Below are positions 29,164 to 38,878 of a stretch of DNA of 64,000 bases, piece by piece. The translations under genes and the position numbers were made by a program. The DNA comes from Colwellia ponticola (GTDB lineage: Bacteria > Pseudomonadota > Gammaproteobacteria > Enterobacterales > Alteromonadaceae): NCBI RefSeq assembly GCF_005885605.1, contig NZ_SZVP01000005.1, forward strand, positions 124,001-188,000. The letters run 5' to 3'. The notes under the pieces are model-generated. The model was not told the DNA's origin, searched no databases, and worked only from the letters and a program-made list of their open reading frames with translations. Every line of letters begins with the position of its first letter. Position 1 is the stretch's first letter.

Positions 29164-31344
29164 ATGCTGAACTATGGAAAAACCAACGCTATGCTAACCG
29201 CAAAAAACAGACTCTTTAGTATTCTTCTGCTATCACTACTTTGGGTAAGTGGTGCGCATGGTGCCAATGAAGACAGTCAATATTTTTTACAAAAAATAGC
29301 GCAGGTACCACCGGTTGAACAACACAATAACCAGTGGTTGTTGCCGTTAGAGCAACCTGGCAATAGTAAGCATTATTTTTTAGCCAATAAACAAGGTCAA
29401 ATTTATCAGTTAGGCCAAGATACCCCTGAAAACCTCTCACCACTCCTCGATTTAACAGCGCTTTCGGTTAACAATCCTATTGTTGAGTTAAACGCTTTTA
29501 CTTTACACCCTAACTTTTCTTTACGCGGTCAAATAGGTTTTGCCACTTTTTATACTGCTCATATTGAAAAAGCCACTAGTAATGAAAAAACCAAGCGACT
29601 ACTCGACACCACGGTTAGTTTAGCGCTTCCTTTTGATGCGGTTATTACCGAATGGCAATTAGATTTAGCCAAGACAGTTGATCAGTCAAGTCAACGCGAA
29701 GTACTGAGAATTGCGATACCAACCTTAGCAAGCGGTATCAAGCAGTTAAAATTTAATCCGCATAGTAAATCATGGCATGACGATTATGCTCAGCTTTATA
29801 TATCACTACCACAAAGCTTATCCCTCAAAGAGTACCCACTCTATTCAGGCGCAATTTTACGTATCCATCCAGAAAAAAATGCTGGGCAAAACTATACCGT
29901 TTCTCATAACAACCCTTATTACGCTAATGATGACATTAATAAAACTTTGTATTTATTTGGTGCTGGTCAAATTAATCAATTTATTTGGCCAGATAAACAC
30001 GCCCCTCGCCTGCTAATATCTCATGAATATAACGTTAAAAAACCACCAACACATTGGTTATCTTATAGTAATGGCGGTGATGACTGGCGAAATAAATCAC
30101 CGCAAAATTTTTTATTTAAAGGAGAGCAAGCCACTTCAGGCTTAGTCATATATCAAGGGAGAAATGCGCTCAGCTTACGTAATAAGTTGCTATGGTTGTC
30201 GCAAAACAAACAACAACAGTGGCAACTCAACTCATTGCCTAATGAAATGACACCTGACCCACTATCAAAAAGCAACGAACAAGCGCAACAACCTCTAGTT
30301 ACCCCCTCAATAGAATGGCAATTAACGCAACCAACATTGCAAACTAAGCGCTTAACGCTCTACCATGATAATCGTGATGAAGTATTGCTTTTTAATGAAG
30401 AAAGCGGCGCTATATATCAATTATTTGAAGATAAAACACTGCTTACTCCCCAAGGAAATAACCAAGAAAACGAACAAAGCGGTTTAGGGATTATCGCTAC
30501 TTTACTCATTATTATAGTGGGTGGGGTTGGCTTATATATTATTTACCGCGTTAATATTAAGCGCACCTCGGCAAAATCTTTAGTGCGTCGAGAGTTCTCT
30601 AACCTGTCACTTACAGAAGATGGGTTAACGTTAAATCTCTTTAAACGCCATCAACGTGATATAGAAAAAACAATGATGCTCACCGAGGTTAAACAATGCC
30701 AAGTTTTATTGGGCGATTTAGCCGTAGCAACGATTAACACCACCTCAGGGCATGGCTTCAATACCGACAAAGAGCAAGCATTACGCGAGATATTTCATCG
30801 CGAACAAGTGGCTAAAATGGTCGACGATAAAGTGCGCCGCATTAGCTTGTCGATCACCTGCGAAGAGAAAAACAGGTCGGTTATTTGTTTATATTTACGC
30901 AAAGGTAACGATAGGATAACCAAAAAGAATTACTTTACCGTTGTTGATGACATCATTGACTGGTGCTGGCTTATTGCTAAGGCAATCAACGAGGATAGTA
31001 CGCAAGAACGCCCTTTAATGCCTAAAATTCAAGTGACCAACACTCACCTAAATGAACATAAAGTACATGATAATAGACCCTTACATGCTCAAGTGTCACA
31101 TAGCAGGCCTGAAAGAATTTTGCCTGCCATAAAACCTAAGCAAACCACTAGCGCAGCCCCCGCAGAAAAGCCAAAGGATAAGGAAATCTCAGCGAATCAT
31201 TATGATAGCGCGGCAATAGAAGCCGTTAAAATAGAAACAGAATTAGTGAACGCTTTAGAGAAATTAGTTAAACTACGCCAGCAAGGCTTTTTAACCGCTG
31301 ATGAATTTGAGCAAGCAAAAGCCAAGCTATACCATTTTCATTAG
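29164..31344 (+). CDS. Membrane-anchored GSDH-like beta-propeller protein with SHOCT domain
   Basis: A 726-residue protein not assigned to a characterised family. After a signal peptide (from Met10, SILLLSLLWVSGAHGA), residues 40-430 resemble a degenerate glucose/sorbosone-dehydrogenase propeller: ELNAFTLHPNFSLRGQIGF, LKFNPHSKSWHDDYAQLYIS, GAILRIHPE and the region up to QFIWPDK. The calcium/PQQ residues of active enzymes are not clearly kept. A transmembrane helix spans about 440-462, followed by a cytoplasmic domain (about 475-630), a basic linker and a C-terminal SHOCT motif (LVKLRQQGFLTADEFEQAK). Probably cotranscribed with the SSB-like gene. Confidence 0.6.
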   Translation: MLNYGKTNAMLTAKNRLFSILLLSLLWVSGAHGANEDSQYFLQKIAQVPPVEQHNNQWLLPLEQPGNSKHYFLANKQGQIYQLGQDTPENLSPLLDLTALSVNNPIVELNAFTLHPNFSLRGQIGFATFYTAHIEKATSNEKTKRLLDTTVSLALPFDAVITEWQLDLAKTVDQSSQREVLRIAIPTLASGIKQLKFNPHSKSWHDDYAQLYISLPQSLSLKEYPLYSGAILRIHPEKNAGQNYTVSHNNPYYANDDINKTLYLFGAGQINQFIWPDKHAPRLLISHEYNVKKPPTHWLSYSNGGDDWRNKSPQNFLFKGEQATSGLVIYQGRNALSLRNKLLWLSQNKQQQWQLNSLPNEMTPDPLSKSNEQAQQPLVTPSIEWQLTQPTLQTKRLTLYHDNRDEVLLFNEESGAIYQLFEDKTLLTPQGNNQENEQSGLGIIATLLIIIVGGVGLYIIYRVNIKRTSAKSLVRREFSNLSLTEDGLTLNLFKRHQRDIEKTMMLTEVKQCQVLLGDLAVATINTTSGHGFNTDKEQALREIFHREQVAKMVDDKVRRISLSITCEEKNRSVICLYLRKGNDRITKKNYFTVVDDIIDWCWLIAKAINEDSTQERPLMPKIQVTNTHLNEHKVHDNRPLHAQVSHSRPERILPAIKPKQTTSAAPAEKPKDKEISANHYDSAAIEAVKIETELVNALEKLVKLRQQGFLTADEFEQAKAKLYHFH

Positions 31345-31442
31345 GCTTATCGCTTTGTTATGACTTGTTGTAATGTACCTTGTTGTACTTTGCCGTAATG
31401 CTATACAGAACCAATACATCAAGCTGCTAATCGGATTAATTC

Positions 31443-32219
31443 ATGTTTGCTAAAGTTTTGCTCATTGCCTCGCGCGCAAGTACCCTAAAAATCCTGGCAA
31501 GTTTAATTATAGTAACCCTTATTGCTCTAGGCTTTTATCAGTGGTTAATACAAAGCCCTGTACTTCCCTCTTCACTAGCAAGCACGTACACAACAACACT
31601 AACGGAAAATAATGATAGTTTTAACATAAGCCAGTGGACAATCAACCTAGTTGACAAACTAAATTGGCAGCAAGAAGGCAGCTCTATTTTTTTAAATACC
31701 TTATTGTTATTTATGTTTTTAACTGTGGCAACCAGCCTAGGTTTGCCAAGGCAAATTGCCGCGTTAGTGGCAGGTATCAATTTAGGGGCTTTAATTGGCG
31801 TCATTATTGCGACCTTAGCGGCAACACTCGGCTGTTTAATTACTTTTAGCGTGGCTCGTTATCTCTTAAGCAATAGCATAAGCCGAAAATACCCTAATCA
31901 GTTGGCCAAATTATCTGATTTTCTGGGTGAACGAACCTTCTTAAAAGCTATTGTTATTAGAATATTGCCGCTAGGCAGTAACTTTATTACTAACATTATT
32001 GCCGGTGTTAGCAAGGTATCAATGCCTGCTTATGTCAGTGGCTCGTTTGTTGGTTTTATACCGCAAATGACTATTTTTTCACTGGCGGGCAGCGGTATAC
32101 GCTTAGGCGCACAAAATGAACTGATCGCTAGTGCAGTACTCTTTGTTATTGCGCTTATGCTGACTGGCTATTTAATTAAAAAACATAAAGCCAAAAATAA
32201 AATAAAAGCTGCGTTATGA
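31443..32219 (+). CDS. TVP38/TMEM64 family membrane protein
   Basis: DedA-superfamily (VTT/SNARE-associated) inner-membrane protein of 258 residues. The N-terminal helix (LKILASLIIVTLIALGFYQWL) precedes a polar stretch and then the VTT core: GLPRQIAALVAGINLGALIGVIIATLAATLG, the RILPLGSNFITNIIAGVSKVSMPAYVSGSFVGFIPQM segment with its conserved proline/glycine pattern, and a final helix. Members act as lipid scramblases/flippases or in membrane homeostasis; which lipid is not predictable. Confidence 0.85.
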   Translation: MFAKVLLIASRASTLKILASLIIVTLIALGFYQWLIQSPVLPSSLASTYTTTLTENNDSFNISQWTINLVDKLNWQQEGSSIFLNTLLLFMFLTVATSLGLPRQIAALVAGINLGALIGVIIATLAATLGCLITFSVARYLLSNSISRKYPNQLAKLSDFLGERTFLKAIVIRILPLGSNFITNIIAGVSKVSMPAYVSGSFVGFIPQMTIFSLAGSGIRLGAQNELIASAVLFVIALMLTGYLIKKHKAKNKIKAAL

Positions 32220-32264
32220 CGGCTCTCATTGTCGCGATAAGGCTATGCTAACGTAATCGAAAAA

Positions 32265-32738
32265 TTACAATAATAAACTTTGCTCTATTTTATGATGGAC
32301 ATCTGCCGCCTCTACTAACGATTGTGCCGTTAAGCTGTCAACACTATATACCTCAGTAGTCACACCATATTTTTCGCGTATTTTACGTAACAGTAAGTCA
32401 AAGTCACCATCACCTGACAGCAATATAACCGTATCAACGCCAGCGGCTGCCTCCATTACATCAATCGTAATACCAACATCCCAATCACCTTTAGCTGAGC
32501 CGTCTCTGCGCTGTATATAAGGCTTAAGCTTCACTTCAAAGCCAATATGTTTTAGCGCTTTTTGAAATTTATGCTGCTGGTCATCACTCCGTTGAATAGC
32601 GTACGCATTAGCGATAACAATATCGCCTTGCGCCATCAATTCTTGCCATAATAAACGATAATTAAATTGCTTAGCAAAAGCATCTCTTGTGGTGTAATAA
32701 ATGTTTTGTACATCAACAAATACAGCAATTTTCTTCAA
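32265..32738 (-). CDS. NYN-domain (LabA/DUF88) putative RNase
   Basis: PIN-like NYN domain protein of the LabA/DUF88 group. Conserved acidic residues are in AVFVDVQNIYYTT, KGDWDVGITIDVM and LLSGDGDFDLLLRKI, the expected metal-binding set for a nuclease. I start it at TTG 32738 (LKKIAVFV), because CAGGAG lies 6 nt upstream; the frame's first TTG at 32756 lies before that ribosome site. This gives 158 residues, normal for stand-alone LabA-like proteins. Convergent with the TVP38 gene. Confidence 0.85.
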   Translation of the reverse strand: MKKIAVFVDVQNIYYTTRDAFAKQFNYRLLWQELMAQGDIVIANAYAIQRSDDQQHKFQKALKHIGFEVKLKPYIQRRDGSAKGDWDVGITIDVMEAAAGVDTVILLSGDGDFDLLLRKIREKYGVTTEVYSVDSLTAQSLVEAADVHHKIEQSLLL

Positions 32739-32875
32739 TGTGAACTCCTGAAACAAACGAATATAACCTACTGATGTTAGTGTGCAATGGCTTCACCTAC
32801 AAACCAAGACAATTTTAATTAATGATGTTAAAATCTGTTTTTTATACCCATTTCTGACTAATCCGAGCAATAAAC

Positions 32876-35311
32876 ATGTTGGCCTTACATTCTTTTTTTT
32901 ACTTATTGTTAACGTTTCCCCTTAAGTTACTTGTTCGTTGTAAAATTATTACCGACAGTAAAAGTCTTATTGAACAGCCAACTCAGCCAATTTTTTATAT
33001 TGTTCGACATCAATCCGCGTCTGATTTATTGGCACTACAAGGTGTCTGTAAAAAACAAAATTTGCCTGACCCGCTTGGACAAGTGAGCATTAACGGTAAA
33101 ACATTTAACCGCACGCTTTGTTTAGCTAAACCTACACCGCTTTTTTCATGGCGCAAGGCCAGTAACACCAAAGCAACAGCACAAGGTTTAGCAATACTTA
33201 ATGAACATGTTATTGATAAAAACCTTGATGCCAAATTAATTCCTGTGCATTTAATTTGGGGAAAGATGCCCACTAAAGCGCGAAAAGATCTCAAAATGAG
33301 TTCGCTACTCGCTGATCAAGAATCTCCTCATTGGTTACGTAAATTATTTATTGTCTTGTTCTTAGGTCGAGATACCTTAGTTCGCTTTAGCGAAGCTTTT
33401 TCTTTTCGCAATATTATTGATAATCATGGCAGTGATGAAGCTGCCGCCCATAAGTTTTTACGCGTAGCTCGCTTTCACTTTCATCGTCAAACAATTGCGG
33501 CTAAAGGCCCTAGACTGATGCACCGCAAGCAGATGTTTAACGCCTTATTTGCTAACCCATCGATTAAGCGCATTATCAGTGACGAAGCCAAAAGTAAAAA
33601 AGTCTCTGAAGCTGAAATAAAAAAACAAGCGCTGCGTATGATGAATGAGATTGCCGGTGACTATAGTGTTTCTTGGCTGCGCTTTGGTGAGATAATTTTG
33701 CACTGGTTATGGAAGCGTTTATACAACACCATTAACGTCAGTAATGCCAAAGTATTACGTAAATTAGCGCAAGATGGTCATGAAATTATTTATGTGCCTT
33801 GCCACCGTAGCCACATGGATTACCTGCTACTTTCCTATGTCATTATACAAGAAGGCTTAGTAATGCCGCGTATTGCTGCGGGTATTAACCTAAACTTCTG
33901 GCCGGCAGGTACTGTGTTTAGAAAAGGCGGCGCGTTTTTTATTCGTCGTAGTTTTGGTGGTAACCGTTTATATTCAACTATTTTCCGTGAATATTTAGGA
34001 CTTTTATTTGAGCGTGGCTATGGCGTTAAATATTACACTGAAGGTGGTCGTAGCCGAACAGGTAGAGTGTTGTCACCTAAAACTGGCATGTTAGCCATGA
34101 CCATTCAAAGTTTATTACGCGGTATTGATAGACCCCTCACCTTAGTACCAGTGTATTTAGGCTATGAACACGTAATGGAAGTAGGCACTTACCACAAAGA
34201 ACTCAGTGGTAGTGAGAAAAAAAGTGAGTCAGTTTTTGGAGTATTAAAAGCCATTAAAAGCTTACGTAACTATGGTAATGGTTATGTAAATTTTGGTGAG
34301 CCAATGAACATTAATGAGTTTTTAAATAACCAAGTGCCTGACTGGAAAGACGCGATTGACCCTATTGATCCACAAAAGCCGACTTGGTTAACGCCGACAG
34401 TAAATATACTGGCTGGACAAGTCATGGAAAACATTAATAAAAGTGCTGCTTTAAATGGTGTTGCGTTAATTGCCTTAATTTTACAAGCCAGTAAAAACAA
34501 AGCCTTGTCTAAACGTGAGTTAGCAACACAACTCAATTTCTTTTTAACTATACAGCGCCAAGCTCCGTTTAGTGAACAACTAACTATTCCACAAGAAAGC
34601 GCTGCTGAGCTAATTAGCCATGTAATTTCACTGAATAAAGTCACCATTACCGAAGATAGTTTTGGTAGCTTAGTGTCTCTGTCAGAAACCGCTAATTTAG
34701 AAATGCGCTATTATCGTAATAATATTTTACACACTTATGTTGTCCCTGCGATGGTTTGTCGCTTACTGGATAAACACAGTAAAATAAAGCAGGACAACTT
34801 AGTAGAAAAAGTACAGTGTTTAACCGCGCTATTAAAAGAAGATTTATACCTCTACCAAGATAGCGAGCAAATTGCTGAGCAAACCTTACAGATACTTAAC
34901 GTATTAAAAGACATGCATATTGCTAAACAAAGTGACGCAGGCTTTTGGTCCCTGACTAACGATGTAGCGTTACTGAGTCAAGTACATGCCATGGCGGAAT
35001 GTATTGATGAAAGCTTACAGCGCCTAGCCATTATTACTTCACTAATAACTCGTTTAGCACCCATTAGTAAGCGTGAATTAGAAGAAAAAGTGGTCGCTAT
35101 TGCTAAGCGCCTTTCGGTACTAAACAACATTAATGCGCCAGAGTTTATCGATAAACGCGCTCAAGCAACGTTAATTTCGACTACTCGTGATGAAGGTTAT
35201 ATTGACATGAACGAGGAGGGGTTGCTGGTTACTAGCGACAGTATGATTGAGCTAAAAGCCACCGTGGTTAACTTAGTAGATATTGAAGTATTACAAAGTA
35301 TCGCTCGCTAA
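32876..35311 (+). CDS. plsB: Glycerol-3-phosphate 1-O-acyltransferase PlsB
   Basis: Inner-membrane-associated enzyme that acylates glycerol-3-phosphate at sn-1, the first step of phospholipid synthesis. The 811-residue protein has the HX4D motif in CHRSHMDYLLLSYV, then PRIAAGINLNFWPAGTVFRKGGAFFIRRSF, YYTEGGRSRTGR (block III) and LVPVYLGYEHVMEVGTY. Length and architecture match E. coli PlsB. It ends 23 bp from the convergent ubiA stop. Confidence 0.96.
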   Translation: MLALHSFFYLLLTFPLKLLVRCKIITDSKSLIEQPTQPIFYIVRHQSASDLLALQGVCKKQNLPDPLGQVSINGKTFNRTLCLAKPTPLFSWRKASNTKATAQGLAILNEHVIDKNLDAKLIPVHLIWGKMPTKARKDLKMSSLLADQESPHWLRKLFIVLFLGRDTLVRFSEAFSFRNIIDNHGSDEAAAHKFLRVARFHFHRQTIAAKGPRLMHRKQMFNALFANPSIKRIISDEAKSKKVSEAEIKKQALRMMNEIAGDYSVSWLRFGEIILHWLWKRLYNTINVSNAKVLRKLAQDGHEIIYVPCHRSHMDYLLLSYVIIQEGLVMPRIAAGINLNFWPAGTVFRKGGAFFIRRSFGGNRLYSTIFREYLGLLFERGYGVKYYTEGGRSRTGRVLSPKTGMLAMTIQSLLRGIDRPLTLVPVYLGYEHVMEVGTYHKELSGSEKKSESVFGVLKAIKSLRNYGNGYVNFGEPMNINEFLNNQVPDWKDAIDPIDPQKPTWLTPTVNILAGQVMENINKSAALNGVALIALILQASKNKALSKRELATQLNFFLTIQRQAPFSEQLTIPQESAAELISHVISLNKVTITEDSFGSLVSLSETANLEMRYYRNNILHTYVVPAMVCRLLDKHSKIKQDNLVEKVQCLTALLKEDLYLYQDSEQIAEQTLQILNVLKDMHIAKQSDAGFWSLTNDVALLSQVHAMAECIDESLQRLAIITSLITRLAPISKRELEEKVVAIAKRLSVLNNINAPEFIDKRAQATLISTTRDEGYIDMNEEGLLVTSDSMIELKATVVNLVDIEVLQSIAR

Positions 35312-35334
35312 ACTCTTTATTTATCAATGAGCTA

Positions 35335-36216
35335 TTATAAATACTCAATGGTTATGCCAACAAAAATAAGTAAACCAACCCAATGGTTATGTAAAAACGC
35401 TTGGAAACAAGCGTTACGCTCTCGATTGACAATTAACAGTTGTTGATAGCTAAACAAGCCCGCGGCGCCAATAACGCACAGCTGATACGGCCAACCAAAT
35501 GCTAATATCTCACCTACAGTCCACAATAAAGCCAAGGTTATTAACTGTAAAAAACCAATAATGCGCTTATCATTATCACCAAATAAAATGGCGGTAGACT
35601 TAACTCCTATTTTAAGATCATCATCTCTATCTACCATGGCATACATAGTATCGTAAGCCACAGTCCAACATAGGTTAGCTGCAAACAGTAACCAAGCAAT
35701 AAGCGGAATTTCACCTTGTGCTTCAGCGAAGGCCATGATCATCCCCCAGCTAAAAGCAGCACCTAAAAACACTTGTGGTAACTGAGTATAGCGCTTCATA
35801 AACGGGTAAAGCGCCGCTAAAAATAACGCCACCGTAGCAAGGTAAATGGTTGGCCAACTCAGTGTTAACACCAGACCCAGTGCTATACCAATTAATACAC
35901 CAAATAAGTTAATCGCTTCAAACGGGCTCATCATGCCATTAACGAGTGGCCTATTTTTAGTCCGCTCAACCTTGCCATCTATTTTTCTGTCTGCATAATC
36001 ATTTATCACACAGCCTGCACTGCGCATAACAAAAACACCTAAACTAAATACCAATAACAAATGAAAACTTGGCCAGCCGTCACTGGCAATCCATAAAGCC
36101 CAATACGTTGGCCATAACAATAAATAGGTGCCAATGGGCTTATTCATTCGAGTAATTAACGTGATCGCTAACCATTTTTGTTGTAGTTTTTTCAGCATTG
36201 AAGTGTTTCGTTTCAT
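35335..36216 (-). CDS. ubiA: 4-hydroxybenzoate polyprenyltransferase UbiA
   Basis: Integral membrane prenyltransferase that joins the polyprenyl tail to 4-hydroxybenzoate in ubiquinone synthesis. The two aspartate-rich motifs are CVINDYADRKIDGKVERTKNRP and MYAMVDRDDDLKIGVKSTAI. The 293-residue protein has about eight hydrophobic helices. It follows ubiC by 21 bp and is in the same operon. Met7 is an alternative start; neither has a strong ribosome site. Confidence 0.95.
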   Translation of the reverse strand: MKRNTSMLKKLQQKWLAITLITRMNKPIGTYLLLWPTYWALWIASDGWPSFHLLLVFSLGVFVMRSAGCVINDYADRKIDGKVERTKNRPLVNGMMSPFEAINLFGVLIGIALGLVLTLSWPTIYLATVALFLAALYPFMKRYTQLPQVFLGAAFSWGMIMAFAEAQGEIPLIAWLLFAANLCWTVAYDTMYAMVDRDDDLKIGVKSTAILFGDNDKRIIGFLQLITLALLWTVGEILAFGWPYQLCVIGAAGLFSYQQLLIVNRERNACFQAFLHNHWVGLLIFVGITIEYL

Positions 36217-36237
36217 GTTATTGTATTTATTGCGCGC

Positions 36238-36873
36238 CTATTGATAAGCAAAGGCGTCAGGTAAAAAAACTTCGGCGACCATCAAGGGTTTATTGTCTAA
36301 CATAAACACAGAACGTCGACCCCATAGTACGGTTTCATCTATTGTTGATGCTTTTACCAAACAATCATCATGAGTACGCTGCGCCGTTAAGGTATTGGCT
36401 AACTTTGCCACGTTAGAATCGTTGGTAAAAGTTGATAGTTCTAATGCTAAACGTTGTAATGATGGGTTATTAAATAGCACTTGCCCTAACGGCTGTTCAC
36501 CTAAATGAGCAAGTACTTGCTCTTTACCGGTTAAGCTTGCTAATGGCAATAAACTTCGAGCAAAAACTTGCGGAATATTATCACAATATAAAATAACTTC
36601 GCGCACCAATACCGCCTCACCCACCTTAATAAAATGCCCCGCTTCAGCTGCTGAGCAGCGTTGTTGTTGCTCACCAATCACTTTAACCTGGAAGCTTTGA
36701 CACCGGTTTTTTAACCGCGCCGTTAAAGAGCCTTCATCAAGTAACCAATTTTGTAATTGCTCGGATAGCAAAGATAAGCACTCATCGCTAGGAGATTGCC
36801 ATTGTCCCGCTAAGGTAATAGGAAAGGTAACTGGAAAATTAAAAGAGCAATTCACTTGTTGCTGTGTCATCAA
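36238..36873 (-). CDS. ubiC: Chorismate lyase UbiC
   Basis: Removes pyruvate from chorismate to give 4-hydroxybenzoate, the first committed step of ubiquinone synthesis. The 211-residue protein has typical features: [18 protein letters not shown] [12 protein letters not shown], the [25 protein letters not shown] segment with the product-binding arginine, and the C-terminal [23 protein letters not shown] that supplies the catalytic-site glutamate. First gene of ubiC-ubiA. Confidence 0.93.
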   Translation of the reverse strand: MMTQQQVNCSFNFPVTFPITLAGQWQSPSDECLSLLSEQLQNWLLDEGSLTARLKNRCQSFQVKVIGEQQQRCSAAEAGHFIKVGEAVLVREVILYCDNIPQVFARSLLPLASLTGKEQVLAHLGEQPLGQVLFNNPSLQRLALELSTFTNDSNVAKLANTLTAQRTHDDCLVKASTIDETVLWGRRSVFMLDNKPLMVAEVFLPDAFAYQ

Positions 36874-36912
36874 TCTACTTCATCAATCTATTTCATTAAA
36901 AAGTCGTCGCTA

Positions 36913-36981
36913 TAATACCAATTCTATTAAATTTATTCGCTACTCAGTGCGATATTAGTGCTCTTAGAACAAGTAAAAATT
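36913..36981 (+). repeat. Half copy of a dispersed inverted-repeat element
   Basis: This stretch, starting TAATACCAATTCTATTAAAT, matches the reverse complement of 61,557-61,487 over about 68 bp with few differences. It lies between ubiC and the FliL-like gene and is a solo end of the element described at 61,291-61,557. Confidence 0.75.
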
Positions 36982-37077
36982 ACTTAACACCGTTATTATT
37001 TATAAAAATAGTCATGAAAAAACTAAAATCAGGGTATGATAGGGTAAGTTAAATTATCTACATCGACTATTATTTTT

Positions 37078-37467
37078 ATGTATAAATACTTATTGGTTTT
37101 TTCATTTTTAGTTAGCCTAAGTACTGGTATTTCTAAAGCACACGCTAGTGATTACGCTTATTATGGTTTTCAGCCTGACATTGTTACTAACTATGTCGCG
37201 GTACAAAAGAAAATGGGCTATGTACGCCTAACAGTAGAATTAATGGTTAAAGGCGATAATTTAGCGATTGTTGAGCATCATGCGCCATTATTACGCGACG
37301 CAATTATCAACATTATCGGTAATCAAACCGAGGCTAAAGTAAAGTCAATAAAGGGTCGAGCAGAGATTCAGTTGCAATGCGAAGAGCAAGTAAAAGAGTT
37401 ATTAATTCAAGAAACTGGCAAGCCACTGATCAAAAAATTACTTTTTACCCAATGGCTAGAAAACTAA
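37078..37467 (+). CDS. FliL-like exported protein
   Basis: A 129-residue protein resembling the periplasmic domain of the flagellar basal-body protein FliL: PDIVTNYVAVQKKMGYVRLTVELMV, then HAPLLRDAIINIIGNQTEAKVKS and the closing segment KPLIKKLLFTQWLEN. It has a signal peptide (LLVFSFLVSLSTGISKAHA) in place of FliL's anchoring helix. No flagellar genes are nearby, so it is a stand-alone paralogue; its function is not known. The order ubiC / divergent fliL-like recurs in related genera, to my recollection. Confidence 0.75.
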   Translation: MYKYLLVFSFLVSLSTGISKAHASDYAYYGFQPDIVTNYVAVQKKMGYVRLTVELMVKGDNLAIVEHHAPLLRDAIINIIGNQTEAKVKSIKGRAEIQLQCEEQVKELLIQETGKPLIKKLLFTQWLEN

Positions 37468-37547
37468 GCGCTTTATATCAATCTCACTAACTTTTATAAG
37501 TATGGCTAGTGTATATAAAGCAGAGCAGCTAATTAATGACGCTGATA

Positions 37548-38435
37548 TTATTTAGTCTTTACGCCAATGACTTTCACGGTAAATAACGCTAAAAAACACC
37601 CTGATAATAAACCGAGTAAATGGGCAGTGTTAGCAACATTAACCGGTAGTAAATCAACAAAACCTAGCACCAGCCAGAACAGCAAAAAAGCCACTATCGG
37701 CTTGGCAAGCGATAAACCTCGCTCTGGTGCTAAATAACCAAACCACCAAACAAAGCCTACCAACGCGTAAACAACACCTGATAAACCACCAAAATTTGCC
37801 CCAGAAACTAAATATTGGCCAAGATTAGACACAATAGCTGAAATCAGTAATAGGTTAATGAGTGTTGTTTTACCTAGCGATTGTTCAATACTGCCACCTA
37901 ACTGCCACCACCACATGGTATTAAAAACAATATGCAACAAAGAAAAGTGAAAGAATGCTGGGCCAATTAAGCGCAACGGCTCTGCTAAGAAGGCGTCCAT
38001 TGAGAGTTGAGGATAAAACTGTAATGCGTTAAAAATGTCTCGCGACCAACCTAACTCACTGCCAATAAAAACTATCCAGCACAAGGTGAAAGTCACTAGC
38101 GTTACAATACCCGCATGCGCTAAAAAACTTTCTTTAAAGCTTTTCACCAAGGTATAATCATCAGTATTTAAGCTAACGGTTTCACCGATATCCCAGGCTG
38201 CTTTTTGATATTTATCCGCATAGGGGTTAGCAATAAAGACATCAAACTCTACTTTAGCTTGTGCTAACTTGTCTTCAGGGCAATAAATCACATGCCCTTC
38301 ATCTTGACTTGATTTAAGCTGAGATTGAATCCCCAAAGAGTGTAAATAATTACTGAACAATAGCGCAATATTACGATCTTTAAGGTGTACTAACGGCTGT
38401 AAAGCATCAGTATTATTAGCAGACTCAGTAGTCAT
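37548..38435 (-). CDS. glpG: Rhomboid family intramembrane serine protease GlpG
   Basis: Six-helix intramembrane protease. The catalytic serine is in GLSGVVYALVG and the histidine in NTAHLLGLLSG; the oxyanion/HxxxN-type HIVFNTMWWWQLG motif is present in an earlier helix. The N-terminal cytoplasmic domain of about 80 residues is GlpG-like (NIALLFSNYLHSLGIQSQL). It begins 6 bp after glpE, as in the glpE-glpG pair of other gammaproteobacteria; no glpR or glpD follows here. Confidence 0.93.
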   Translation of the reverse strand: MTTESANNTDALQPLVHLKDRNIALLFSNYLHSLGIQSQLKSSQDEGHVIYCPEDKLAQAKVEFDVFIANPYADKYQKAAWDIGETVSLNTDDYTLVKSFKESFLAHAGIVTLVTFTLCWIVFIGSELGWSRDIFNALQFYPQLSMDAFLAEPLRLIGPAFFHFSLLHIVFNTMWWWQLGGSIEQSLGKTTLINLLLISAIVSNLGQYLVSGANFGGLSGVVYALVGFVWWFGYLAPERGLSLAKPIVAFLLFWLVLGFVDLLPVNVANTAHLLGLLSGCFLALFTVKVIGVKTK

Positions 38436-38441
38436 GAGTCA

Positions 38442-38768
38442 CTATCGCTCTATCTGGTCAGGAAATTGTGTTTGCCACTGAGTAAAGCCACCGTCAAGTG
38501 AGTACACCTCGGTAAAATCTTGACTGATAAGAAACGCTGCCGCTTGTTGACTCGAAATCCCGTGGTAACAACAAACAACCACGGGAGCGTCCATATCCGC
38601 TTCACGTAAAAAATCCCCTAACGATTCGTTGGTTAAATTAATCGAGCCGGCAATATGACCACTAGCAAAAGAGTTGGTATCACGAATATCGACCACAACG
38701 GGAGACGTATCTGCCATCACGTTTTGTAACTCGCTGACCGACATATGCTTAAAACTATTATCTGACAC
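38442..38768 (-). CDS. glpE: Thiosulfate sulfurtransferase GlpE
   Basis: Single-domain rhodanese that transfers sulfane sulfur from thiosulfate to a thiophilic acceptor such as cyanide or thioredoxin. The active-site loop is VCCYHGISS with the catalytic cysteine preceding YHGISS; PVVVDIRDTNSFASGHI is the rhodanese CH2A segment. I start it at GTG 38768 (VSDNSFKHMSV, 108 residues, same length as E. coli GlpE) because AAGGAT lies 7 nt upstream; an ATG at 38810 would add an unconserved 14-residue leader. Confidence 0.92.
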   Translation of the reverse strand: MSDNSFKHMSVSELQNVMADTSPVVVDIRDTNSFASGHIAGSINLTNESLGDFLREADMDAPVVVCCYHGISSQQAAAFLISQDFTEVYSLDGGFTQWQTQFPDQIER

Positions 38769-38878
38769 TGTGTAATCCTTATTTAATGATCTGTTTATTG
38801 GTAATACCATGAATGATTATATTTTTCATCGCGCTACATTATTAATGGTAGCGCTTATCAAAAGTGAGTATAACGAAT

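Noticed and set aside
38831..38854. GCGCTAC / GTAGCGC hairpin between glpE and tdh
   Set aside because: A 7-bp stem with no U-tract on either strand; too weak to call a terminator.
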